Assembly: GCA_018907035.1 (NCBI GenBank)
Contig: JACCIC010000039.1
Span: 3,254,501 to 3,318,500, forward strand
Length of the DNA stretch: 64,000 nt
Reading direction: 5' to 3'
Source: Sycobia sp. Sy_11
Taxonomy: Eukaryota; Arthropoda; Insecta; Hymenoptera; Epichrysomallidae
In this document: in pieces, positions 26,350 through 38,050 of the stretch
How positions within the stretch are numbered: position 1 is the stretch's first letter
Layout of the letters: each line of letters begins with the position of its first letter
Translations under genes and position numbers: made by a program
The notes under the pieces: generated by a model
Seen by the model: the letters and a program-made list of their open reading frames with translations, nothing else
Database searches by the model: none
Told to the model about the DNA's origin: nothing

Positions 26350-29300
26350 CAATATGTTATCAAAGTAGGCTGATGTTCAACACGCTGCTGAATCTACTAT
26401 TAAGAATAAAATAGTATTGAGTCTACAGTAAAAGATTTCAAATTTGTTATTTCCATTTTACTTAAAAAATCTTCGAACCTGAGCTTTTATCTTATGTCAC
26501 TAAACCTCGTATTTTTTTGAATATTTCGATCCAGAGTGGCAAAAGTTTTTTAACGAATCATTTGATAGAAAGCTTAACCTTTTCTCTATTTAATTACGAA
26601 GCCATACATGAAAAAATAATTTTAAGCTCTCGGGTGAAGCTGAAGCCGAATGAAAAGTCAGGTAAATATGAAGAATTTTTCAAGGCCAAATTAATCAAAT
26701 TATCATTGCATAATCTAAAATCATCCAATAGATATGATTTTGGAATCTCTTAATTTTTACAACTATACCTAACGTAGCCGTGTCCATAGTTCTCCGATAG
26801 TTCTGAAAAAGTAGAACGGGTGACTGACCTTCCCTATTAACAGTTTGATCATTACGGTCAATCCAACAAGGTTGAAATTAGCTAATGTAACAATGTTACA
26901 ATTAGACATTTCCCAATAAGGAAACAACACTACTTAAGAGCGATAACATAAAAATGAAGATAACCATCTGGAGTTATTCGCAAAAGCCAAGAATTTTAAT
27001 TTGTTTAATTAGAAATGGTATAAACATAGAATTAAATCCAGTCTTCGGATCAATAGGAACACGTAAGTTTATTACCCTCTTATCCACTGCTTCGTTTAAT
27101 TGGTTAGTGAAATCCAAGCCTTCCTGAAACCAGATTGAAAATCATTAGGTAAATGATGTGTAGCAACGTAATTCTACCTCTGGTAGTTAAGCGATCCAAT
27201 TTTCAAATTTTGCAATAGTATAACGGATACTTTTTCGCCTTAAGGAATTCATTTCGATTCGATTGTAATATTTAGAAATCAAACTCAGAAAATCTCAGAC
27301 TAAAAATACTGTAAAGTCTGGAGATAAAGTTTTAAGATTTTCAAAGGAAGATGGTCCAGAGTAGTATCATTAGATCGAGTCGAAGAGAAAGCTTTCTTAA
27401 TATCCTCGAAAAGCAGAAGTTCGGTGAGTTAGTTGGTAAAGAAAAAATCATTTAGGATCAATCAAAACTTCAATCTTGTCGATGTATTCCCAAAATTAAG
27501 CTCTTAATTTACAACTATTAAATTTTAAGACGATAAAAATACGATCAACCGTGACATAGAATTTCTAATTAAAGTTTTTAGTACATTGCAAAGTATGGTA
27601 TAAAAGATATAGAATCTCCAAATCTAATATCCTTTTGAAAAATAAATGATATTAGGGGTGTGGCAATGCGGAATAAAATATTACCATAAAATATCGGTAG
27701 AAGTTGAATCAATGATAAAGTTTCGAAATAATATTCAGATTCGGCCATGTGAACAGTTGGATTGGTAAAATTCAAATTGTTGTAGTGCTGACAGTGTTGT
27801 AGTGCTGACCGCTTTTTAAATTCTAAAAATTAAGTTATTGTTGTTGATTAAATTTTCTCTTCATGGTTATTGTTTTGACGAAGTAAATTAGTAATTATGA
27901 GACAACAAACAGAATATTATTTTTTGCATCATGTAGATAATTTTTATGCTACAAGCAATCATTTTTATTTGGCCATTTTAGTTAAATAATTTATATAATT
28001 TAGAACTTGTCTTTTCTGTCTATCACGTATAGTATTGTATGGATTAACAATAATACTTGCATCACGTACATAATATTTTTTATCCTAATTTAAATTTGAA
28101 CAATGATTCACTTTTGAGGTAACGCTATACCGATATTGAAATGAAATTATTGATATTGGTTGCCTTGGATCTTTAAACTCAAAATGTAAATTATATTCTT
28201 CGGTTCATTTCAAATATTTTTACTCTAGATAAAGTTTATTGATTTCTAAAATTTTGGTGTTTGGAAGGAGAATTAAAAAACCACTTTTTTATCCTTATTT
28301 GATTGCCAGTTATGTGTACTTTGTATGTGCGATTATCTGTAATTACGTAATTATTCCTCAAATAAATTAGTAATAAGATTTAATTTATTTATTTAATTTA
28401 TTCACAGTTGTATAAATAAAGAAATTGTACTTTACACTTTTATCCTTATTCACTTTTACGTGTTCCAAGTGTTACATACAAGTTATATGTATTCGGAGAC
28501 TTTTCATAATTCGCTCAAAAGTGATAGTGCATTAATAACATCTTTTCTATCTGTACAATAAAAGTTATCACTAATTTTGATTTGTGTTGTAATATTAAAA
28601 TTGGAACACAAATAAAAATCTGGTTAAAAATACAAATCTTCAATCACAAAAAATGACGATCAATTGTTTTTTTGTTTTGTCAACATTTTTATGAATGGCA
28701 GTAGACGAAGTTAACGACCTCTTAAACACTTATAGATGCTCTAGTTTTATCTGAATATAATTTTGGTTACATGGACAATTTGGTCATCGTGACTACCATG
28801 GTATCCAAAGATGACTTAAAGTAGTTCAAAGTCATAGTAAGGAAGCTCAAAGAAGATGGACTATTCGTTAATAGGAAGAAGTGTGGATTTATATCACGTG
28901 TAGCATTATTGAATTCTTTAGGACCTGAAAATTAATGGTTTGAATGAATCATAAATCACGAATAAAAAAAATCATAGAAAGAATGCTGCGCAAAGTGCAT
29001 AAAGAACCTGCAGTTAGAGATTTGGGAGTTATTCCTACTAAGCAAAGAGTATCAGGAGATCGTAATTCACTAGAAATGTATCTCGATAGTAAGATATATT
29101 TTCATCAATTACTCAAGTACTAGCTGTATATTTCTGCATATAGTGGCTCTGGGACTAATAGGATAGCGCATTGTAAAGATGACATTGGCCATATCTATAA
29201 GCCTTTAAAAATTCCTAAGAGAGGCAGTGACACCAAAAGGCCTTCTCGTAAAGATATGAGATGGAAATGATGAATTTCTTACTTTCGGAATTCTATGATA

Positions 29301-30779
29301 TTTCGAAATATATTTCGTCCTTATTTAGATCCACCTTTGGCAAGCATTTGTTCTTATTCAATGTGTATTCAATATAGTAGTCATGCTGAAAAATTAATTT
29401 ACATCCTTAAAAATTATGTTTTCTACGTCTCAATAGTCTACAGAGAAACTGGGAAGTATTGATTATCTTGTTCACAATAAAGGATGACCTGCGCCATTTA
29501 CTTAATCGATACTCTATGAATGATAGGCTCTTCCTCAAAGGCGATTCCTCAAAGCCACTTGACAGTCTTTGATAATAGCAACTTCACGAGGTCATAGAGC
29601 ACTAACTTTTGTTTTACGTTTGTTGCAACCAGAAAGTTTTTGTCAATAATTCTACAGTGACAACTACTGTACCAATACTGTAGTAAAGTTTGTACAAATA
29701 TTATGGTATTATTGTGGTTCATGAACCACCGTTCGGTGATATGCCCTTGTTTGATGGCTTAACATCTTTGAGATTCTCATTAAATACAATGAAAGTTTTC
29801 TTCCAGCGCTTAGAAATATTTCAAAAGTGACTGAATGAAAAAGAAACTTTTATCAATAGAAATCTTCTCTAGTGTAATGATTCTCCTGCAACTTCAAATG
29901 CTGTCATTTCGGATGACAGTTCAACTTTCTTTTAGGGCTTCTGCTCTAAGCGCTTGTAAGGTGCAGCTATTGCGGATATGTTAAATACCGCAATATTTAA
30001 AGAAGACAATGTTCTTTCGAGAATATATTAAATAAGCGTATTGAAGTTAGTTTAAAAACCTTGTTGTTGCCTTTAGTAACTTTGTTGCAAATACAAAATT
30101 TTAATTTTTAACATTTCTTTCAATTGTGAATAAAAATTTAAAAATTTAAATTATACGTTATAATTTAAATTTTTTGCTTTTGAATTTAATTTCACCGAAT
30201 ATCTTTTAATAACTGAAAAAGTAAGTTGTTGAAGTAGTAGGTATTACTATGATTCATTAGGATCAGTATCAATGCTGTGTCTAGCTCAATCAGGTGTAAG
30301 AGCACTCATTATAGGTATAGTATAAGATAATATTGAATCCATATGTAAATATAATAATATAATAATAATAAGGAATGAAAATAATCCACTAAAAAATAGG
30401 GAAAATCGTGCCTTCTTAGTGAATTTTTTGCGTAGCATTTAGAAATGAAGAAACGTTAATATATTTCATTCTCAATTCGTGTTACATAATTCCACAACAA
30501 ATTCATATTCGACACATACTATGTACATTGTAACTGACAAAAAAATATAGACTTTGTATTATCTTGCTTGCACATTGTGACTACACTACTAATTGAATAT
30601 CAAATATAAGCTTTATTTGCAGAAATAAGCTTATAATGAAATTTATTATATGTATCGTATAAGATTATTGATAATATTTTACTGATATATATAATAAGCT
30701 ATTAATATATATAATAAGAGTTAAAACTACAATCGTATGATTCCAAAGCAGTAATAAAGGTTAACAGGTTGTGCTAGAA
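26350..30779. other. AT-rich spacer upstream of SPH1
   Basis: No gene seen. It contains the Ty3-like relic at 28.7-28.9 kb. A minus-strand stretch near 27,000-27,140 (FTNQLNEAVDKRVINLRVPI) might be another pol fragment but is not secure. The rest is featureless AT-rich DNA. Confidence 0.5.
28690..28925 (+). mobile_element. Ty3/Gypsy-like reverse transcriptase relic
   Basis: The frame through 28,741-28,935 reads FGYMDNLVIVTTMVSKDDLK, a stop, FKVIVRKLKEDGLFVNRKKC and GF. This fits the Ty3/Gypsy reverse transcriptase block: the YxDD box, an acidic linker, then L..GL.LN..KC.F. The YxDD box is mutated to YMDN, and a stop codon (TAG) sits mid-block. Flanking bases to about 29,900 may be further relic but show no clear domain. 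Confidence 0.55.
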
Positions 30780-33700
30780 ATGGAATACTACAATTTATTT
30801 TTTATATTGCCAATTCTTTGCGTAAGTCGATTAGTAATTCAAGGTAAGTAACGTTCACTACAAATAATATTTGAATATTTAACTGATATATAATCTATAT
30901 TGAAGTCATCAAATGTATTTATAAATAGGAGAAAACAGCAATTGCTCTTTGTTTTCAGGAAGTATAACTATATGTTTCGATATGTATATATTAACATTTT
31001 TGTGATATATTTATTTTGCATTCATACTTGACATTGTAAAATTACGTTCTGTATATACTATAATCCAGTTGATTATACGTTTCATTAATATGTCGGATGG
31101 ATGAGCCTTATCGTTATATATTGAGCCACTAAGTACCGTAAGCGCAAATCGTTCGGATATTCAGTGTCATTTGGATACACATGTAATTATTCAAATTTAA
31201 TGTGTCCGTCGATATTAGTATTATAAGCATAAAATATATTTTTGCGTCGTGTCCGCAGTTTTTCTTTCCCTTCGTTTTCTGAACTGTATACAAAAATCAT
31301 GCTTTTTAACTCCTGCAATACTTAATAGATAGATCATGTGACCTTTCAAAAAATCATGGTATAGAAAGATTCGCTATTTATTCTGGTATTTTATTTATTG
31401 ATAAACAAATCCAATACTATTCGTTCCTAGATAATGGTCCAGAACTTCGTTGATCAAATATAATTAATTATTATAAACAGTATATGTATAGAAGATTCAA
31501 ATTTGTACACGATTCGCATTTTGCTAACAAATCTTTTATATAATCCATGAGCTCCAAAAATGATCCTAGCGAAATTGGCATGAAACGTCCAAAACGTTCT
31601 ATCACTCATTGTTTTATATTACCTTCGTTGAAAATTAAAAATAATGACCATTTCTCGAATAGTTATTTATTAATAGTATTAGCTACTTAATTGTCTGAAA
31701 AAATTAATTCTATAAACCATACTTTTCTAAAGAATTATTTAATAATTTGCTTTTAATTTATAACAGTTTCAGCTTTAAGCAGCGAGCGCATCGTAGGAGG
31801 TTACCAGGCTCTTGCAACGCAATTTAAATATCAAGTTTCAATTGAATCTAGATCAAATTTTACTCAAACCTTTATCCCGATATGCGGAGGCGCGATAATC
31901 AGTAGCAAATTCGTATTATCCGCAGCTATATGCTTCTTCAATCGTTCCGGGGCATTTAGGGAAAGATCATTTTCAGTGCATTCAAGCACTAATAATTTGG
32001 GCGCCAAGCCCGGTATAAGGATAAATATCATTGAAATTTATATCCCGGCTGAGGGTAGAGTTTTCGATTTCACCAACATCGCTGTAGTCAAGGTAACGCC
32101 ATTTATAACTCAAAATACTAGGAAAAAATGTAAAAATAATTAATAATTTTATTACGATAGGTTTACACGATCTTGGTGGAAGCAATAGCATATCAAAATA
32201 AGCATTAATCAAATTGTTAAATTTTCAGTTAGAAATGGAATTAGACTTTAGGAGGGTTCGACTTTTTAAGAAAGTATTGTTGCCAAGTCCTCAAAATGCA
32301 TTTTCGGAGAAAGTGGCCACGGTGTCTGGATATGGATTCGAGACAGTGATGATTCGTCTCAATCAGTTCACGAGAAGGCGGGAAAGGGTTGGTGGAAAAA
32401 CACGATATATTCTGAAGCACGCTTACGTTCATATTCTTAACGACAGTTACTGCCAAAATACGTATTACACAATACCAACCAGCAATCTATTATGCGGCCT
32501 AATGATAGCCGAGGAGCCAACTCAGCGTTGGGGCGTGTGCAAGGCAAGCTTTTGAATTTAGTTTTCATTCTTTCATTCTTTGAAGTATCATTTTGATCGT
32601 GCGGATATTACAAAGAACTATCTAATATTTTCCCTCGTGCTAATTTAGAAATCTAATCTGGATTCCGATTCTCGTAAGGCACAATATAAAGACGATATTA
32701 AAGTTGGCAGGAAAAGGCTTTTTTAGAAACCTCGTTACAACCCTCGGCTCTGCCTCTGACCATAAATCTGTCGTTTCCTAAATAAAGACTTTCCGTACCC
32801 GGTAAGAAATGTACTACTATTTACACCGCTCTAACCTCTAAATCGCATCTTTAACATAAATTTTCGACTCGCCTCGTGTAAAATATGAGCCGGGACTGTC
32901 GTGTAAATTAATTTTTCAATTTAGCCTTTAAATGTGCATTTGACAAATGCTATATTAGCGGACACTCCGAACAATATACGGAAATCCTATGCCGCTAAGC
33001 GTGAGAGAATGTAATTACCGTACGGAAATGTAAACAAACTTGTCATAATTTTGGATCTTTCTAGTAACTGTCATTGTTCTTATAGTTTAGGTTCATTTAC
33101 AATAATAATTTTTTGTTTCATAATCTCGTGGAAACTTTCATAACATTCGGTTCTGCATCAGTATCCCCAAGCAAATGAGTCAAATTATATATATGCATAT
33201 TTGCTGTGAGAATTTATTAAATAATTTATCGTTCGTATAAACTGTCAGCAAATATTTTTCTATTTATAACCTTTTACTGACTTCTTTAATTTAAAAAATT
33301 TAATGGATCGAACAAAGTGGAGGCTCTGCTATTCTTTCTTGGACTCAAAATAAATTTATTTAAAAAGTGTATTTATTTCAATTATCCGAAATGATTTTAA
33401 TGAAGAAATTATTTCTTTGATTAGAAAAAATCATTTAGATGAAGAAAAAAATATTATTCGCTTTAAACACTTATTTAATTAATTCAAGCAAACTATTAAC
33501 TTCAGATGAATATTTCAAATTTTTTAATACTTTTCTCTTTGTATATAGCCTCTGTGTAGGTTCTTGCAATCTTCCTCTAAACATTTTATAATAACGAGTC
33601 GAATTATAGTAAATAATAAAGAGTCCATAAATCACTATTTCTCTTTATATGTGACAGAATTTTTCGCATGATTGTCTAAAAAATATTAAACGATTTGCAT

Positions 33701-34553
33701 ACTTTCGTTGATGTAATACGTAGTAATAAGTCCCGAGACTAAAAACGAAAACAACATGTTTTTATCAAAAATCATTTTTAATCATCAATATAATCTCTGC
33801 TTAGAGTAATACAATCGTCCCAACGCCTTCCCAACTTTTCGGGGGGTGGGCAAGCAAATCAAAGCGCAACTCGTTCAGTTTTGCAATTGTTTTTATGGAA
33901 TTGTGGCATGGTGCATTGTCTTGATGAAAAAGGATTTTTTTCTTCTTCATGTTTAGTCCTTTTGCTGCGATCTCCTCCTTCCAACATACCAGCATGTCAA
34001 TATAATAATCACTGTGGATTGATTTACCTTTTTCCAGGTAGTCAATGAAAATAACGCCATGTTTATCCCAAACAAACAGGCGCCATGAATTTGCCAGCAG
34101 ACTGATGCATTTTGACACGCTTTAGGCGGCTTTCACCAGCCATGCGCCACTCAGATGATTGACGATTTGCCTCCGTAACAAGGGCTCTTTACTGTAATTT
34201 GCAGAACATAATGTGTCCGTATCGGACATATTATTTATAATTAATGAAAACTTTTATAAATTTCAACTAAATAAATTAAACGAAAATCAGTCATATATAT
34301 GATTATTAACACATCAGCCACTAATATTTTATTTATTCTTTAATAGGGCGACGCTGGTTCTCCGCTCGTTTATAATGATATACTCGTAGGAATCGTTTAT
34401 ACTAACAGTGCCGACTGTGACGATACTTACAAACCTGCCTTATACATCAAGATCTCTTCGTACGTTATTTTCATTTCCAACGTAATATACGGAAATATTC
34501 ACGCCAATATAGTAATTCATCGTAATCGTCGACATATAATGAAGGCCGCTTAA
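30780..34553 (+). CDS. SPH1: secreted S1-family serine protease homolog, all three triad residues lost
   Basis: Four exons joined by me: 30780-30843, 31767-32092, 32229-32543, 34347-34553 (303 aa, stop TAA). Exon 1 encodes a signal peptide (MEYYNLFFILPILCVSRL...), with probable cleavage after VSA at residues 22-24. A five-residue propeptide LSSER then precedes IVGG (30-33), so this is the only copy with an intact Arg activation site. Fold marks: CGG (61-63), SGYG in exon 3, and three cysteine pairs of the S1 fold (C61/C77, the pair in exon 3, and C in WGVCK with C in DCDD). Triad: the TAAHC motif reads SAAIC (His to Ile76), the DIALL motif reads NIAVV (Asp to Asn125), and GDSGGP reads GDAGSP (Ser to Ala238). 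It should therefore be catalytically inert. Sequons NFT (52) and NRS are present, and a tail of about 20-25 residues follows the last helix. Intron 3 starts with GC (aag|gcaagc) and carries an antisense mariner relic. Inferred role: secreted, non-enzymatic (cofactor, decoy, binding protein); tissue unknown. Structure confidence is high. Confidence 0.9.
33714..34205 (-). mobile_element. mariner relic, internally deleted, in SPH1 intron 3
   Basis: On the minus strand the open stretch 34118-33801 reads as mariner transposase: FVWDKHGVIFIDYLEKGKSI, then FHQDNAPCHNS, the motif around the second catalytic Asp. After LLAHPP the expected block with the third Asp (PDLAPSDYF type) is missing. The next bases, in another frame, encode a typical mariner C terminus (KLGRRWDDCITLSRDYIDD, stop at 33778-33780). 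This is a deletion derivative with a frameshift. The sequence gtcccgagact near 33731 resembles a mariner terminal repeat. The N-terminal half with the first Asp is absent. The insertion is antisense to SPH1. Confidence 0.85.
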
Positions 34554-34635
34554 CAATCCATATTACTCCGATTATTATTCACCATCGTCAAATTACAATA
34601 ATATTTAGTGTATAACATTCAGTAAAATAGATTTC

Positions 34636-34641
34636 ATTAAA
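34636..34641 (+). terminator. candidate poly(A) signal of SPH1 (ATTAAA)
   Basis: ATTAAA 83 bp after the SPH1 stop codon; no AATAAA is closer. AT-rich context limits certainty. Confidence 0.3.
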
Positions 34642-34778
34642 TTATAGATTAATTGTAAATTAAACTGTTAATTAATATTTCGTACTCCTTTACTATAATT
34701 TTTCTATATAGCCCCACATTTCCTCGTATTCATAATTGTAATTGTAAAACTAAGACATTTGCATAGCTAGTTACTGTC

Positions 34779-34781
<3 letters not shown>

Positions 34782-34837
<56 letters not shown>
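34782..34837. repeat. (AT)n microsatellite 3' of SPH1
   Basis: About 56 bp AT array, immediately before a foldback-element arm. Confidence 0.97.
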
Positions 34838-34841
<4 letters not shown>

Positions 34842-34845
34842 TAGC

Positions 34846-34995
34846 TTAAATTAATAAATACTTTTGGATAATAATGGGTCTTACAGTCTTTATACTATAA
34901 TCTATTATACTAACATAATGACAATCAGACTGTCCCTGTTTATAATCACCCCTAAAGAATCTGAAATAGAAATTATTACTAAACACAATAAAATA
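34846..34995. repeat. one-arm copy of the foldback element
   Basis: Matches the left arm of the 37.64-38.05 kb element: aaattaataaata, gggtcttacagtctttata, cagactgtccctgttta, agaatctgaaat and attattacta in the same order. It directly follows an (AT)n array, 3' of SPH1. Confidence 0.6.
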
Positions 34996-35110
34996 ATAAA
35001 AATAATTAAAATAATTGAATAATAGAAGATTTTATGTATATAATATGAATCAATAAAATTTATATTTCTGCGAACTGTAACGGAAACTTATGACGGTTGC
35101 ATTTCTCGGG

Positions 35111-35266
35111 ATGTCGGGGAAGACAGTCGACGTTCGGAAGCTCGAAAACCTTCCCCTTCTTTCTGCGTACGGGCTGATCGCGACCGCGGCAGCCCTGCTC
35201 GTTGCCATCAGCGGCGGCGCCGCCACCGCTATCTTTCGACGTACAGATAAGTCGAGAGCATTATAA
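35111..35266 (+). CDS. possible small membrane protein ORF, 51 aa, in an isolated GC-rich patch
   Basis: An ATG-to-TAA frame of 51 codons begins MSGKTVDVRKLENLPLLSAY. It has one hydrophobic segment at about residues 21-42 (LIATAAALLVAISGGAATAI) and a basic C terminus (FRRTDKSRAL). It lies in a patch of about 250 bp, much richer in G+C than the AT-rich spacer between SPH1 and SPH2. I do not recognise the family. It could be a real small gene, one exon of something larger, or chance coding in a GC-rich element; no splice partner was found. The other frame across the same bases is also open for a similar distance, which weakens the coding case. Confidence 0.22.
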   Translation: MSGKTVDVRKLENLPLLSAYGLIATAAALLVAISGGAATAIFRRTDKSRAL

Positions 35267-35361
35267 ATGAGAGAGATTTATACATTAGAGCTCGCGCAAG
35301 CTGCACTTGTTCCGCATACGCGACCATATAGCCGTTTATTTTTTCCACCTGACACCTTTAC

Positions 35362-35363
<2 letters not shown>

Positions 35364-35403
<40 letters not shown>
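35364..35403. repeat. (AT)n microsatellite
   Basis: About 40 bp AT array between SPH1 and SPH2. Confidence 0.97.
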
Positions 35404-35404
<1 letters not shown>

Positions 35405-37190
35405 TTGATTATTCTATTTTAATAAATGTAGTTCTAAATTAAAAGTTTATTCGATTTTATAATTCTGTCCTACATAATCTATATAGTATATTAGAAAAGA
35501 GCAACCTCACTGACCCTCCCCCCCATCACCGTAAACTTAGTTTCGAATAAAGTGTGGAAACGCTATGGTTTATCTTCAAGAACTGTAAAAGAAGCTGAAA
35601 GCTAGCTTAAAACAAAAAAAAATTAATTTGAAATAATTATGATTGTTTCTATTCTTATTATTATTTCTGATATGTCTAGTGGCATATTTATCAAAGATAT
35701 TGAATAATAATAAAAACACATCTTCAAATGTTGTACATGAATTTCATGAAACCGATTTATCATATATAGCTTTTTAAACATGTGTCTATATATAACATAC
35801 GGAAATCCGTATTTAATCGCATCGTTGTAGATCAACAAGCACAGTGTTAGCCTTGTGATCGCGCATTGAGGGACCCGGACCACCAAATAAAATTGACAGA
35901 CATTTTCGCGACAGCGAGGTTGCTTAACGTCTCGAACTCCAGATGCTAAGAACGGACGTGTTCTCAAGCTGTTTCCTTGATCCCAAGTCGATTCGGCACT
36001 CGCCGTAAAACAATTTGCAGTGCTAAACAGAGATATCATGTGAGTAAGATTCTGTGATTGGACCAGAATTTTCAGCTGATTTAAGCAGGTGAAGCAGCAG
36101 AGGATATCTTATTCGTGGAAAAGTTTCAGTTTTCGAGATTGACCGTCGCCAATCGTAAATTCTTCGAGTACAATGGGATGTCGAGCTTTGACACGTCATA
36201 AATATAGCGAACGTATTGTGAATTCTAATCGAGATGAGTTATCTGTTCGATACACGTCGGAATTTCGAAATTCGGCAGAGGCACGAAATCCAGTACTTTG
36301 AAATTGGATCGGTACTCGCTTTGTATGTATTAAATGAAAATTAATTAAGGTAGGACTCCGTGTATATTGTATGTAATTTCAGAATTCTGATTCTCTAACG
36401 GAGATTATTAGTCTATTGTTGGAGTACCTGTTGGTACGGTACCTTTATCTAAAAGAACTTCTTGATTGATTTGTCGGAATGTTCTGTGTGTGTCTGTGTA
36501 ATTTGTGAGAAAATTGTATAAACATTTTTCTTGCCTATCAAGTGTAATGTTAATAATAATGCGCAGTGGGATAGTACATATTTTCTTATACTAAATTTCT
36601 CACTAATTTAGTTTGCGCTAATAACCCATAACCTTTGGTGCCGCATTGAATTTGCTTACAAAATCTTCATAGTAACCATCCACGTGAGAATGCATTTCGC
36701 GTCCAATTAAGTAAATAGAATCTTCTATGCGACAATTAGCATACGGTCAAAGTAAGTATTCACGCACATAACCAATTAACAAGGAATGTTAGCAATACCT
36801 ATATCTCAATCTAGATATATCTAAATAAATCTAGGTATAACTAAATCTAGACTCATAATAATTAATATTTTTCACACATGACAATCACATAACCAGGGTT
36901 AAATCAAAGTTTAATTCTAGAATTCCTGAAACTTATCTCAAACATGAAGCAGATGAAACTATACGACATTTATTTTCAGCTTTATATGTATATATATGCT
37001 TATATATATAATATATAACTAGCTAAAATCTTGATTGCAAAAAAATTAGAAATAAAATCAAAATAGGTACAAAAACGTTAGCATTATTTTACAATAACTA
37101 TTTAGTGTAAAGCCTGCAACGATTGGATCAAGGTAAGTCAAGTAAGATCTTAGGTAAATTAAAGTTAGGTAAAGGAACCACGTAAGGCTG
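35404..37190. other. SPH1-SPH2 spacer, no gene recognised
   Basis: Mostly AT-rich. A moderately GC-richer stretch at about 35,820-36,250 holds a minus-strand frame (35623-36039, MISLFSTANCFTASAESTWD...) with no recognised domain; it may be a decayed element. Near 38,644 the string cagggtgtgtcaaacgttca resembles a DNA-transposon end, but no partner end was found. Confidence 0.4.
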
Positions 37191-37193
37191 TTT

Positions 37194-37330
37194 TAAAAAT
37201 CCCGCATACCACTGTATTCTAGTATAATTGTTTATCATTCTATCATTAGTATACCTGTTATATATATACTATATCTAGTATATTCTGTTATAAAAATCCC
37301 GAAAACCAGTATATTCTAGTATAACAGAAA
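37194..37330. repeat. local duplication in the SPH1-SPH2 spacer
   Basis: The string aaaaatcccg followed by cagtatattctagtataa (first copy with small changes: ccactgtattctagtataat) occurs twice, starting near 37,195 and 37,290. Between them lie further ctagtatattctgttata variants. Confidence 0.55.
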
Positions 37331-37639
37331 CGATAAGAATTGTAGATATAAACGATAAATACAAAATGTGTAGCATTCTTCTTCAGCTAACCCATGATTA
37401 TCTTCAATTTGACCGTAAAATTATCAGGCCGAAGATAATTTTAAGCTCAGGAACCTTGTTTTTAAATGAAAGTCTCCATTTTTCATACTGAAATTCAATG
37501 TAGTGGAAAATTCTATGATATGATATTATTCTATCCGCTTATCACTAATCTTGATTTAATGAATTATTTTTTGTTCGATGGACTCTTTTATTTAAGTACA
37601 TTGTTATTAGATAACAAATTCTTACATATATATAACTAT

Positions 37640-38050
37640 ATTTTTTAAATTAATAAATATTTTGATCGGTACAGTCTTAATAATATAATATATTAGTCAA
37701 AATAATGATAGTCATGACTGTCCTTATTTATATTTACCCTCGTAGAATCTGAAATTAAACTTATTACTACAATAAATTATATTTAAATTAAAAATGAAAA
37801 TTTTATTATAAATATGTTTATTTTATTATTAATTTTATTTTATTTTTATTTCTAACTTTTAATATAATTTATTGTAGTAATAAGTTTTATTTCAGATTAT
37901 ACGGGGTGAACATGAAGAAAGACAGTGTGACTGTCATTCTTTTAGCTAATATACTAAATTATAAAGACTGTAAGACCGATAAAAATATATATTTTATTTC
38001 AGAACAGTCGACAGAAGTACAATTTTTAATTCTAACTATATTTTTAATAT
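37640..38050. mobile_element. foldback (palindromic) MITE-like element, best copy
   Basis: Two arms are near reverse complements: about 37658-37786 and 37860-37988, around a spacer of about 73 bp. The left arm holds gatcggtacagtc, then gactgtccttattta, then agaatctgaaatt and cttattactacaataaatt. The right arm holds the complements of these in reverse order, ending gactgtaagaccgataaaa. The outer flanks are also shared with other copies (aaattaataaata on the left, cgacagaagtacaattt on the right), so the element runs a little beyond the arms. No coding sequence. Target-site duplications were not established. Confidence 0.65.

Larger units (their letters stand above)
13300..26350. other. no supported gene: CpG-rich, microsatellite-dense DNA
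   Basis: GC-rich patches at about 13,300-14,100, 16,560-16,740, 20,090-20,560, 21,840-22,860 and 25,620-26,130 alternate with AT-rich DNA. Overlapping open frames occur on several frames at once in these patches, as expected from low stop-codon density in GC-rich DNA and not from coding. No splice-bounded exon with a recognisable protein was found. A promoter or 5' exon of a gene outside the window cannot be excluded. Confidence 0.5.

Noticed and set aside
33801..34118. Minus-strand 105-codon frame as a host gene
   Set aside because: The FHQDNAPCH motif and C-terminal match identify it as mariner transposase debris.
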